Source of the DNA: a virus
Length of the DNA stretch: 43,421 nucleotides
IMG/VR virus record: IMGVR_UViG_3300030118_005441
Location: 1-43,421 of that record
Strand: one strand, 5' to 3'
Translations under genes and position numbers: made by a program
Shown here: one piece after another, positions 7,649 to 13,384 of the stretch
Layout of the letters: the number at the start of each line of letters is the position of its first letter
Position numbering within the stretch: position 1 is the first letter of the stretch
The notes under the pieces: generated by a model
Databases searched by the model: none
What the model saw: only the letters and a program-made list of their open reading frames with translations
Told to the model about the DNA's origin: nothing

Positions 7649-7686
7649 ACACCCCTTGGGGTGTTTCGATCAGTAACTATCTGATC
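7649..7686. repeat. Two adjacent inverted repeats between early genes
   Basis: Bases 7649-7664 form a perfect 16-bp palindrome (ACACCCCTTGGGGTGT; workable as a six-pair stem with a CTTG loop). Bases 7668-7673 (GATCAG) pair with 7681-7686 (CTGATC) around a seven-base loop. On the transcribed minus strand both lie between the stop of 7700-7948 and the start of 7348-7614. No U-run follows on the minus strand, so a simple intrinsic terminator is unlikely. RNA processing or a protein site is possible. Confidence 0.5.
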
Positions 7687-7699
7687 TCATCAGTTGGAA

Positions 7700-7948
7700 T
7701 TATTTGATAAATTTCTCTATAAAAATTACTGCTTCTCTAGCGCTTATTTTTGCCTTGCTTATGTCATCAAATGTTTCTATGTATTCGAGGGAATCTGGCG
7801 AGATATTTTCTTCAATCTGATGATTTACAAACAAATCAAATGCACCTTTACAACTGTGTCTTTCTTTTATGTATACAATTCGATCATTAACAACTGGCGC
7901 TGTCCATGTTGTATATCTTTCATTTGTTTCTTTTTTAAATGTAATCAT
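7700..7948 (-). CDS. Hypothetical early protein, first gene of the 3' half of the leftward cluster
   Basis: An 82-residue protein starting MITFKKETNERYTTW with no recognised family. Its middle has RIVYIKERHSCKGAFD and its end is a lysine-rich amphipathic helix (AREAVIFIEKFIK). An AGGA sequence lies about 13 bases before ATG 7948. An A+T-rich region with promoter-like elements on this strand sits just upstream (7988-8017), so this gene may start its own transcript with the genes to its left. Confidence 0.5.
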   Translation of the reverse strand: MITFKKETNERYTTWTAPVVNDRIVYIKERHSCKGAFDLFVNHQIEENISPDSLEYIETFDDISKAKISAREAVIFIEKFIK

Positions 7949-8067
7949 TGTTTTTTCTCAGTCCTTTTGTTTAGTTATGTATAGTATATTATACAATAAT
8001 AAAATTAAAATCAACAACTTTTTTAAATTTTTAGAAAAAAAGGGCGTTTTTAAAATGTTTTTTTATT
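7949..8067 (-). promoter_or_regulatory. A+T-rich intergenic region with a leftward promoter candidate
   Basis: On the minus strand a perfect -10 box TATAAT lies at 7988-7993, with TTGTTG at 8012-8017 (18-base spacer) or TTGATT at 8009-8014 (15-base spacer) as the -35. Downstream, the 10-mer TACTATACAT (minus strand, 7977-7986) recurs in two other promoter regions, at 19762-19771 and 19844-19853. The gap separates the PP-loop gene from the small early genes and would give them separate expression. Confidence 0.5.
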
Positions 8068-8940
8068 TTAATCGTGACAAAAACAATCAATGCTTTCTTC
8101 ATTTTCAAAAAGCGTATATTGATTATTGTTTAAATTTTTCATTTGCTGAAAAGATATGTCGTATTTAAAGGTTTTTCCTGTTTTTTCTTCTTGCTTTATC
8201 CACCAATCTGACAGTCTTTCTTTTTCTTTCATTATTTGCATAAGCTGTTTTTTTCCTTTAAGGAAACACATATCGCAATTACCAAGTATTGTGTGACCGT
8301 TTGAAGCAATTAAATCTAGATCAAAGGAGCAATTATCCCAAAAATTTTTAACATCAATTTTTGTGTGTTGCGCCACATATAACGGACACCTAAATTCTTG
8401 GTTTCCTTCTCTTTCTCTGACCCTATGAACCCGTCGGGGTTCATCGTACCTTAACCCAAGTATGTGATCTGGGTTATCCAACCCATTTATTTTTTCAAAC
8501 CATTTTATTGCTCGTTGCTTCATCAGATATGTACAAAATCGGTTCGTCATATTTGGTAACTTTTTATAATAATCGATAAGAATTTCGAAAGGTTCACCTT
8601 TTCGCGAGCAGTTTTCAAAATCTGTAATTTTGTACTTAAATTTCCATGCTCTGCTTGACGGGGTAGGTTGATATCCCTCCTCTGAAATACCATCGAATTC
8701 TAACCAATGAATTTTTACGTTCCACTGAAGCTCACAATTTTTGACAAAATCATATGTTTGCGGCATTTCTTTTCCAGTGTTTGCAAAAACGACATGAACA
8801 TCATTTGGCAGATTATTTTCGTGGGCCTCAAGTATTTTTTTCAACATAAATCCTGAAGTCCTTCCTCCACTAAAACTTATTAAGGAAGGGTGCTCTAAAA
8901 AATATGGATTTTTTTTAATCGTTTGATTATTAATCTTCAT
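8068..8940 (-). CDS. PP-loop ATPase, PAPS reductase-like family
   Basis: The 290-residue protein starts with a PP-loop, SFSGGRTSGF (residues 22-31), which binds ATP and cleaves it to AMP and pyrophosphate in PAPS reductases, thiouridylases and DndC-type enzymes. HVVFANTGKE follows, as in the PAPS reductase fold. Cysteines cluster in NRFCTYLMK, FRCPLY, GNCDMCFLKGK and the C-terminal CFCHD, which could hold a metal or iron-sulfur cluster. Phage members of this family are common but rarely tested. A role in thiolation of DNA or RNA, or in sulfur supply, is inference. It sits between small early genes and an HNH-like gene in the leftward operon. Confidence 0.8.
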   Translation of the reverse strand: MKINNQTIKKNPYFLEHPSLISFSGGRTSGFMLKKILEAHENNLPNDVHVVFANTGKEMPQTYDFVKNCELQWNVKIHWLEFDGISEEGYQPTPSSRAWKFKYKITDFENCSRKGEPFEILIDYYKKLPNMTNRFCTYLMKQRAIKWFEKINGLDNPDHILGLRYDEPRRVHRVREREGNQEFRCPLYVAQHTKIDVKNFWDNCSFDLDLIASNGHTILGNCDMCFLKGKKQLMQIMKEKERLSDWWIKQEEKTGKTFKYDISFQQMKNLNNNQYTLFENEESIDCFCHD

Positions 8941-8958
8941 CTTACTAAATGAACTCCA

Positions 8959-9264
8959 CTAATTTTCATTATTTTTTTTCCAAAGCGATTTTGCTAGTTT
9001 ACGACCATAATTACGGCTCCTGAAGTAACGCTCGAAAAAACGCTCTTCATTACCGTATTTGGTGTGTAGTTGAGCATGGTGATAAAAGCATAACGGTATT
9101 ACATTGCGATCATCGCTTCGCATTCCGATCCCCCTCGATCCAACCCAAGGTTTGAGAAGATGATGTGCTTGAATAGGTCCTTGACAAGAAATGTCCTTGA
9201 TACAGCAATCTAGCGAACAAACAAATTCCTGATGCTTTCTACTCTGTATTCTTTTTTCTTTCAT
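8959..9264 (-). CDS. HNH-like / DUF968-type nuclease
   Basis: The 101-residue protein has QAHHLL (about 38-43), RNVIPLC and FYHHAQLH, the order of an HNH/ββα-metal nuclease as in DUF968 and YbcO-type phage recombination proteins. Cysteines near the N-terminus (VCSLDCC) may bind zinc. I chose ATG 9264, where the AGGGG ribosome-binding site is part of a terminator-like hairpin (9265-9295). The longer frame from 9345 would run through the hairpin into the upstream gene. It probably acts on DNA during recombination or replication together with the annealing protein and nuclease upstream. Confidence 0.75.
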   Translation of the reverse strand: MKEKRIQSRKHQEFVCSLDCCIKDISCQGPIQAHHLLKPWVGSRGIGMRSDDRNVIPLCFYHHAQLHTKYGNEERFFERYFRSRNYGRKLAKSLWKKNNEN

Positions 9265-9295
9265 AAAAAGGCCCCTAACAGTAAACTGAAGGGGC
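9265..9295 (-). terminator. Hairpin with U-run overlapping the HNH gene ribosome-binding site
   Basis: On the minus strand the arms GCCCCT and AGGGGC (9271-9295) pair, with an inner CAGT/ACTG stem, and are followed by TTTTT (9265-9269) right before the ATG at 9264. This has the form of an intrinsic terminator after the SSB-like gene. The 3' arm also carries the Shine-Dalgarno AGGGG for the HNH-like gene, so it could limit both transcription and translation of that gene. Confidence 0.7.
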
Positions 9296-9325
9296 AAGAT
9301 AACACACTCTTGGGGGTATGTGATT

Positions 9326-9664
9326 CTAAAAAGGTATTTCTTCATCTACATTTTGCATCTCAACGCCGATATAATCAACCCCCTCTTTGCTCACATTTTT
9401 CCATCCACCAAACCTGTACTTTTTACCATCAATATTAATTTTACCAGAGAGGTCTGGATAAGTCGGTGTCGATTTTTCTTCAGGCTTATTTAAAAAAATT
9501 CTACCTGCTGATACGGATACTTCTAAAATATCCTCACCTTGTTTTGTTTTTGCCTGAATCAAAGAAACATATTTTAACTCACCATCAATTGTAATGGTTC
9601 CCTTTCTTAAAATGCTTGCATCTGAATCTGCAAACAAAGCGCCTTTTAAATTATTACTTTTCAT
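9326..9664 (-). CDS. Single-stranded DNA-binding protein-like (acidic C-tail)
   Basis: The 112-residue protein has a beta-rich body with KGTITIDGELKYVSLIQAK and a second related strand set KINIDGKKYRFGGWKNV, as in DUF736-like and OB-type proteins. It ends in VDEEIPF. The acidic tip ending in Pro-Phe is the hallmark of bacterial SSB proteins, which use it to recruit repair and replication partners. The neighbours are annealing and nuclease genes. A terminator-like hairpin follows. The start overlaps the upstream gene by 11 bases. Function as SSB is inferred from the tail and context. Confidence 0.65.
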   Translation of the reverse strand: MKSNNLKGALFADSDASILRKGTITIDGELKYVSLIQAKTKQGEDILEVSVSAGRIFLNKPEEKSTPTYPDLSGKINIDGKKYRFGGWKNVSKEGVDYIGVEMQNVDEEIPF

Positions 9665-9845
9665 GTTGAATCCTCTTTTTTACGACATAAAAATATCCAT
9701 CGTTATTATTTTCCTGAACAAATCCATCGTAAACAAAACCATCTGTTTCGCATTCAAATAATTTATGAGATTTGATCAATTTTTTCGCCTCTTCATAACA
9801 AGGCTTGTTATCAAAAAATGTAATCGCTTTTTTTGCTGTATTCAT
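9654..9845 (-). CDS. Small hypothetical protein in the recombination operon
   Basis: A 63-residue lysine-rich protein (MNTAKKAITFFDNK...) with a mid segment ETDGFVYDGFVQENN and no known family. Its ATG overlaps the stop of the upstream gene (ATGA at 9842-9845) and its end overlaps the SSB-like start, so it is co-translated in the operon. No membrane segment. Confidence 0.5.
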   Translation of the reverse strand: MNTAKKAITFFDNKPCYEEAKKLIKSHKLFECETDGFVYDGFVQENNNDGYFYVVKKRIQHEK

Positions 9846-10087
9846 TTCTTAAGACTCCAAATTGCCACCTGCTTTTTTTTGCCATTCTTTTTTACATGCT
9901 CAACCGTTTTTGTAACGATGTCATAGCCATCGCTTCTCATTTCAGAAATTCGAGCAGGCGCTTCACAGATTAAAAGTTCATAAGTCGCGATGCCGCGATT
10001 CAGACTTTTACCTGTTTTTAAATAATCAAGAATCTCACGTTTTTGAGTGCCTTCTTTATATTCAGGCAGTTGTCTTTCAATATTCAT
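9842..10087 (-). CDS. Winged-helix DNA-binding protein, HTH_39-like
   Basis: The 81-residue protein resembles the HTH_39 family: QKREILDYLKTGKSLNRGIA followed by ARISEMRSDGYDIVTK and a basic beta end (KKNGKKKQVAIWSL). This layout is a small winged helix that binds DNA. Similar genes are frequent next to phage recombination genes. A good ribosome-binding site (AAGGAG, six bases upstream) precedes the start. A role as regulator or recombination accessory factor is inferred. Confidence 0.65.
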   Translation of the reverse strand: MNIERQLPEYKEGTQKREILDYLKTGKSLNRGIATYELLICEAPARISEMRSDGYDIVTKTVEHVKKNGKKKQVAIWSLKK

Positions 10088-10097
10088 GCTCTTCTCC

Positions 10098-10559
10098 TTA
10101 ACTTAAAAAGTCTTTTGGTATTGATTGATTGGTGAACTGATTTGATTTGGGTGCGGGTGGCTTTCTTTCCATCGCATTTTGAACCTCAAACGCAGATGCA
10201 AATTCTGACCCATGTAATCCCAAATTAGCAAGCGCACGACCGATGCAAGACGTGGAACAATTCTCAACTGCTGAATTTTGATTCACAGGACTTGCTTCTC
10301 TAAACTCTTCCGCAAACCCGTCCGCGACTTTTTCCCAACGATCGTTTTGATAGACAAACACATTTGCTTTCATCACCACCCTTTCTAAATCTGCGGTGAT
10401 AAGTTTTTGTGTGATTTTGCCTTCTGTACCGAATACCTCCCTAAAAATTTCAAGTCGAGTTGCAACGGTTGTGTACCATTTTCCTTTTATAGGTACTTTG
10501 TGGGGTGGTTCATTTGGTAACTCCCCGATCTTTTTTAGACATCTGTCTAATCTTTCCAT
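10098..10559 (-). CDS. Single-strand annealing protein, Rad52/Sak-like
   Basis: The 153-residue protein has IKGKWYTTVATRLEIFREVFG near the N-terminus, then ADGFAEEFREASPVNQNSAVENCSTSCIGRALANLG. The ending SCIGRALANLGLHG is a signature I know from phage annealing proteins of the Rad52-like (Sak) type. Such proteins pair complementary single strands during phage recombination. The C-terminal 35 residues are proline- and polar-rich and likely disordered. It directly follows a RecB-type nuclease gene, giving the usual exonuclease plus annealing pair. GGGAG lies eight bases before the ATG and overlaps the stop of the nuclease gene. Confidence 0.75.
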   Translation of the reverse strand: MERLDRCLKKIGELPNEPPHKVPIKGKWYTTVATRLEIFREVFGTEGKITQKLITADLERVVMKANVFVYQNDRWEKVADGFAEEFREASPVNQNSAVENCSTSCIGRALANLGLHGSEFASAFEVQNAMERKPPAPKSNQFTNQSIPKDFLS

Positions 10560-10563
10560 TTTT

Positions 10564-11343
10564 TTAACTCCCTAGATATGACCAAAGTTTTTTTGCCGCC
10601 TGTTTTTCTGATTCGCTCCATCGCCAATCATCAAGGTTCGGAACCATCAAAAAAGCAATTTCTTGAATATCATCAGAAAAGCTAAGAATCTTTTCCATTG
10701 ATGAAACTGCTTGATTAACGACTTTAAAATGATGATCTAAATCATTGATTTCTCGACTTACGACTTGAGACGATGTTTTCGTGCAATGCACATAATCAAC
10801 AATCGCAGGCTTTTTTTCTGCGTATGCATAAATGCTTAACTGACGATTGACTGATTCGGGTGTTTCACTAGGCAACCTCGCCACCGTCTTCATATCGCAA
10901 ACAACCTCTTCATAAAGAAAATCAATATAGCCGATTATTTCTGGATACTTTGGATCGATGTTCAGCGATATTTTTTTCTGTATCTCAATGGGTCGGTATG
11001 GACGATCACGATAATACTCAAAAGCAGTCTGAACATATTTTGCTAACGATGTTTTTTCTGCTTCTACTTTCTGCAAATCTATTTCTGTATGAGAAACGGA
11101 TTTACTCCAAAAACTATCATAATCTTCTACTGATGAACGAATTGCATCTTGAAGAGTAAAGTCTTCATTTTGTAATGCTTTACAGATTGCATTATCAGTT
11201 GCGCTTCCTCTCCACATCGCAGGATTTCCAAAAATATCTTTATACCCAGATACGCGAAGAATCCACTTTGCAGGATTGGCAATATACTCATTTATGGAAC
11301 TTGCACTCAGGTGAGTGACGTTGTGTTTTTCAAATGTTTTCAT
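10564..11343 (-). CDS. RecB-family PD-(D/E)XK nuclease, phage recombination exonuclease
   Basis: The 259-residue protein carries the RecB-type motifs in order: Asp141 in GYID, Asp150 and Lys152 in CDMKT, and Gln168/Tyr172 in RQLSIYAYA. The length and motifs fit PDDEXK_1 exonucleases that resect DNA ends for annealing. I set the start at ATG 11343 (GAGG upstream) rather than TTG 11391, which lies within the operator palindrome. This is the first gene of the leftward operon, so it is under direct control of the operator at 11386-11398. Confidence 0.8.
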   Translation of the reverse strand: MKTFEKHNVTHLSASSINEYIANPAKWILRVSGYKDIFGNPAMWRGSATDNAICKALQNEDFTLQDAIRSSVEDYDSFWSKSVSHTEIDLQKVEAEKTSLAKYVQTAFEYYRDRPYRPIEIQKKISLNIDPKYPEIIGYIDFLYEEVVCDMKTVARLPSETPESVNRQLSIYAYAEKKPAIVDYVHCTKTSSQVVSREINDLDHHFKVVNQAVSSMEKILSFSDDIQEIAFLMVPNLDDWRWSESEKQAAKKLWSYLGS

Positions 11344-11379
11344 TTTTTCGAGCACCTCTTTTCTGTCATTTGAATCATC

Positions 11380-11408
11380 ATTAAAACCCAAATTGGGTAT
11401 CTTTGCAA
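11380..11408 (-). promoter_or_regulatory. Leftward early promoter with operator in its spacer
   Basis: On the minus strand, TTGCAA (11403-11408) and TTTAAT (11380-11385) are spaced by exactly 17 bases. The perfect palindrome ACCCAAATTGGGT (11386-11398) fills most of that spacer, the classic place for a repressor to block RNA polymerase. TTGCAA is itself a palindrome and could also serve as -35 for a rightward promoter with TAAAAA at 11426-11431, but that second reading is weaker. Confidence 0.65.
11386..11398. promoter_or_regulatory. Operator-like palindrome, copy 1 (ACCCAAATTGGGT)
   Basis: A perfect 13-bp inverted repeat around a central base lies between the divergent nuclease and Cro-like genes. 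The same consensus, ACCCAAWTTGGGT, occurs at 19806-19818 beside another promoter. A near match (ACCCAAAATGGGC) occurs at 11670-11682 at the start of the replication gene. It is a strong candidate binding site for one of the two helix-turn-helix proteins. Confidence 0.7.
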
Positions 11409-11451
11409 GATCAAATGTGATAAAATAAAAATTATTTCTTTGGAGTAATTT

Positions 11452-11670
11452 ATGAAATTATCCGATTATCTGAAAAAAAATAATCTTACTCAGCGTGATT
11501 TTTTACTAAAAGCAAAAGAAGATCACGGTGCTACTTTCTCAAGATTTGCACTTGTGAAATGGTGCAACGGGTCAAGAATACCAAGGCCAGAAGATATGCG
11601 TTTAATTAACCTTGCTACTAATGGAATCGTGAGACCTGATGATTTTTACTTGACTGAAACATTACAATGA
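11452..11670 (+). CDS. Cro-like helix-turn-helix regulator
   Basis: A 72-residue protein starting MKLSDYLKKNNLTQRDFL. It has the length and helix pattern of Cro/YdaS-type repressors: LTQRDFLLKAKEDHGATFSR and ALVKWCNGSRIPRPEDMRLI fit helices 2 to 4, with WCNGSRIP as the recognition-loop motif. GGAG lies eight bases upstream. It is the first rightward gene opposite the leftward operon, the usual place of cro. Its end overlaps the replication gene by four bases (ATGA). It is the leading candidate to bind ACCCAAWTTGGGT. Confidence 0.75.
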   Translation: MKLSDYLKKNNLTQRDFLLKAKEDHGATFSRFALVKWCNGSRIPRPEDMRLINLATNGIVRPDDFYLTETLQ

Positions 11671-12347
11671 CCCAAAATGGGCAAATGGAAAAGCCAAGTT
11701 ATTATGCAGTATTACCTGCGAATGTTAGATATGACGAGCGTTTAAGACCAAATGCTAAGTTGTTGTATGCAGAGATAACGGCGCTTTGTAACAAAGATGG
11801 TCGTTGTTGGGCCACCAATAATTATTTTGCAAACCTTTATAAATTACATAAAAAAACAATTAGTGATTTAGTCTCTACATTGGAGAAGCTTGGATATCTA
11901 AAAGTAACAATTCAGTTTGTTGAAGGGACAAAAAACATCAGCAAAAGATACCTTGAGATTATTGAGCAACCTATCCATAATAATGTGGATAGGGTACAAA
12001 AATCGGGTGGGGGTATCCATAAAAATATGGATCATTACCCTATCCATAAAAATACGGACCATAATACTACAAGAGTTAATATTACAAGATTTAATAAACC
12101 CACAATTGACGAGTTGATTATTTATAAAGAAGAAAAGCAGTTGAAGTCAGATGTTGATAAATTTTTTAACTATCACGAATCAAAAGGATGGATGGTAGGA
12201 AAGGTGAAAATGAAGAGTTGGAAAAAAGCATTACTTTATTGGGAATCAAATCATAAAGAATGGAGTGAAAAAGATGCAAAAAGACAAAGCGATCGATCAA
12301 CTTATGCGTCAAGTTTCTACGACTACGACAAAGCAACCAACATTTAG
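11667..12347 (+). CDS. Replication initiator with N-terminal winged helix
   Basis: The 226-residue protein starts with a HTH_36-type domain: YYAVLPANVRYDERLRPNAK, CWATNNYFANLY and KKTISDLVSTLEKLGYLKV. This is typical of phage replisome organisers. The C-terminal part (FFNYHESKGWMVGKVKMKSW) is the DnaD-like or loader-binding end found in such proteins. Between them lies the repeated peptide IHKNMDH / IHKNTDH (residues about 105-136), encoded by iteron-like inverted repeats at 11971-12060. As in lambda O, the protein probably binds DNA inside its own gene and recruits the loader encoded next. Confidence 0.75.
   Translation: MTQNGQMEKPSYYAVLPANVRYDERLRPNAKLLYAEITALCNKDGRCWATNNYFANLYKLHKKTISDLVSTLEKLGYLKVTIQFVEGTKNISKRYLEIIEQPIHNNVDRVQKSGGGIHKNMDHYPIHKNTDHNTTRVNITRFNKPTIDELIIYKEEKQLKSDVDKFFNYHESKGWMVGKVKMKSWKKALLYWESNHKEWSEKDAKRQSDRSTYASSFYDYDKATNI
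11971..12060. repeat. Iteron-like repeats inside the replication gene, candidate origin
   Basis: Three copies of the theme TATCCATAAWAAT..GGA occur. Copy 1 (11971-11992) has perfect 7-bp arms CTATCCA/TGGATAG. Copy 2 (12015-12032) has perfect 7-bp arms ATCCATA/TATGGAT. Copy 3 (12041-12058) is imperfect (CGGA). Their spacing is 42 and 27 bases. Repeats inside the initiator gene are the known layout of lambdoid and many other phage origins. A 15-base exact copy of the left part of copy 2 lies at 20577-20591. Confidence 0.6.
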
Positions 12348-12729
12348 CGCAAGAGAAAAAGATTCAATTGCCTATTTTTTCCTGCGCCTTCAAAATACGT
12401 TTGGCATTTCAAAAATGCTTGCAGTGTATCCAGATGAAAAAAGTATTGCGCTTGCTCGAAGAGAATACGGCAAGTTCATCTGTAATATGAAACGACAAGA
12501 AATTAATGAATTGTTCGATTTGGTGCATGAGCAGAGACAGATGGGATCAGACAATTTTTTGTTTCCTGACATCGATGCAATATTAGGACTGAAAAGACAG
12601 TTTAAACGCCAGGCAAGCTATCACAGATTATACGAGCCAAAATATCTTTCAGAAAAGCAAGTCAAAGAACAAAGACAACGAAACGTTTTAAATTTGGAAA
12701 AGTTAAAACAGCAATTGGATATGGCATGA
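12274..12729 (+). CDS. Helicase-loader-like protein, lambda P-type
   Basis: The 151-residue protein follows the initiator with overlap, the place of lambda P. The segment REKDSIAYFFLRLQNTFG, then ALARREYGKFICNMKRQEIN and FLFPDIDAILGL, is similar in layout to the N-terminal part of Replication_P proteins that bring DnaB helicase to the origin. The C-terminus is a basic, glutamine-rich helix. ATG 12274 has GGAG eight bases upstream and is preferred over GTG 12265. The family match is by pattern and context, without a search. The stop overlaps the next start. Confidence 0.6.
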   Translation: MQKDKAIDQLMRQVSTTTTKQPTFSAREKDSIAYFFLRLQNTFGISKMLAVYPDEKSIALARREYGKFICNMKRQEINELFDLVHEQRQMGSDNFLFPDIDAILGLKRQFKRQASYHRLYEPKYLSEKQVKEQRQRNVLNLEKLKQQLDMA

Positions 12730-13070
12730 CTTTGAAATACAAAGGTGAAGAAGCACTTGCGTTGTTATTGATGGAAGCAAACATTCCGTTTCGCCGTGAA
12801 TACCAATTTTATAATCAACGGAAATGGCGCTTTGACTTTGCAATTGGAAATCAGCCGTTAGATCAAAAGATCGCCATCGAGATTGAAGGTGGTGTATTTT
12901 CAAACGGCAGACACACACGAGGAAGCGGATATATCAAAGATATGGAAAAGTACAATCATGCTGTATTACAAGGATGGAGCGTTTTAAGATATGCAACCCA
13001 TCAAGTATGCGCCGATACCATTGACGATATTCGAATGCTCATAAACCGAGGTCAATATGTCAAGGCTTGA
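12726..13070 (+). CDS. PD-(D/E)XK-type endonuclease, possible Holliday junction resolvase
   Basis: The 114-residue protein contains FRREYQFYNQRKWRFDFAIG, then IAIEIEGGVFSNGRHTRGSGY, then KYNHAVLQGWSVLRYATHQV. The order Asp (RFDF), Glu-x-Glu (EIEGG) and a late aromatic strand fits small DUF559, Vsr or VRR-like PD-(D/E)XK nucleases often found in phage replication modules. It may resolve recombination junctions or process replication forks. It is coupled to the upstream gene (ATGA) and overlaps the next by 14 bases. Confidence 0.7.
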   Translation: MTLKYKGEEALALLLMEANIPFRREYQFYNQRKWRFDFAIGNQPLDQKIAIEIEGGVFSNGRHTRGSGYIKDMEKYNHAVLQGWSVLRYATHQVCADTIDDIRMLINRGQYVKA

Positions 13071-13374
13071 TGAATGCATAGAAACATGGTCTGACTGCTT
13101 GAAGATATTTGAAAGCACTCTACACATATACCATGAACACGAAGCAAGTTTCAAAGCATGGGAAGCGGCAATCAAAAAAGCACATATGGAAAATAAAGTT
13201 TCGGGTGTTATGGCTGATGTATTGCTTAAAACACACGATGATTGGGAAAGACGATATTTAGACGTTCAAAAATATTCAATCAAATCCGAGATGGCAAAGA
13301 AAAGATTGCGATTAGCCGAGGCATCTTGGGAGACAGAAAGATCGAAAGAAGTTAGTTTAAGACAAGTTAAATAA
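13057..13374 (+). CDS. Hypothetical helical protein in the replication operon
   Basis: A 105-residue, charged, almost entirely helical protein rich in Glu, Lys and Trp (SRLDECIETWSDCL, AWEAAIKKAHM, WERRYLDVQKYS). The heptad-like pattern suggests a coiled coil. It lies between the nuclease and the methyltransferase. Similar small helical proteins occur at this place in many phages, but I recognise no named family. Confidence 0.55.
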   Translation: MSRLDECIETWSDCLKIFESTLHIYHEHEASFKAWEAAIKKAHMENKVSGVMADVLLKTHDDWERRYLDVQKYSIKSEMAKKRLRLAEASWETERSKEVSLRQVK

Positions 13375-13384
13375 AGGAAAATAA

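Noticed and set aside
7694-8168. Plus-strand frames (96 and 99 codons) in the A+T-rich region
   Set aside because: Composition is that of non-coding or antisense DNA (Phe, Ile, Tyr and Cys rich), there are no ribosome-binding sites and they run against the operon.
8444-8466. AACCCA and TGGGTT arms 11 bases apart, resembling the operator
   Set aside because: It lies inside the PP-loop gene, the spacing differs from the 13-bp sites and it is far from any promoter. I take it as chance.
11344-11391. Extension of the RecB-type nuclease to a TTG start at 11391
   Set aside because: It would place coding sequence over the -10 box and operator. ATG 11343 has a proper ribosome-binding site.
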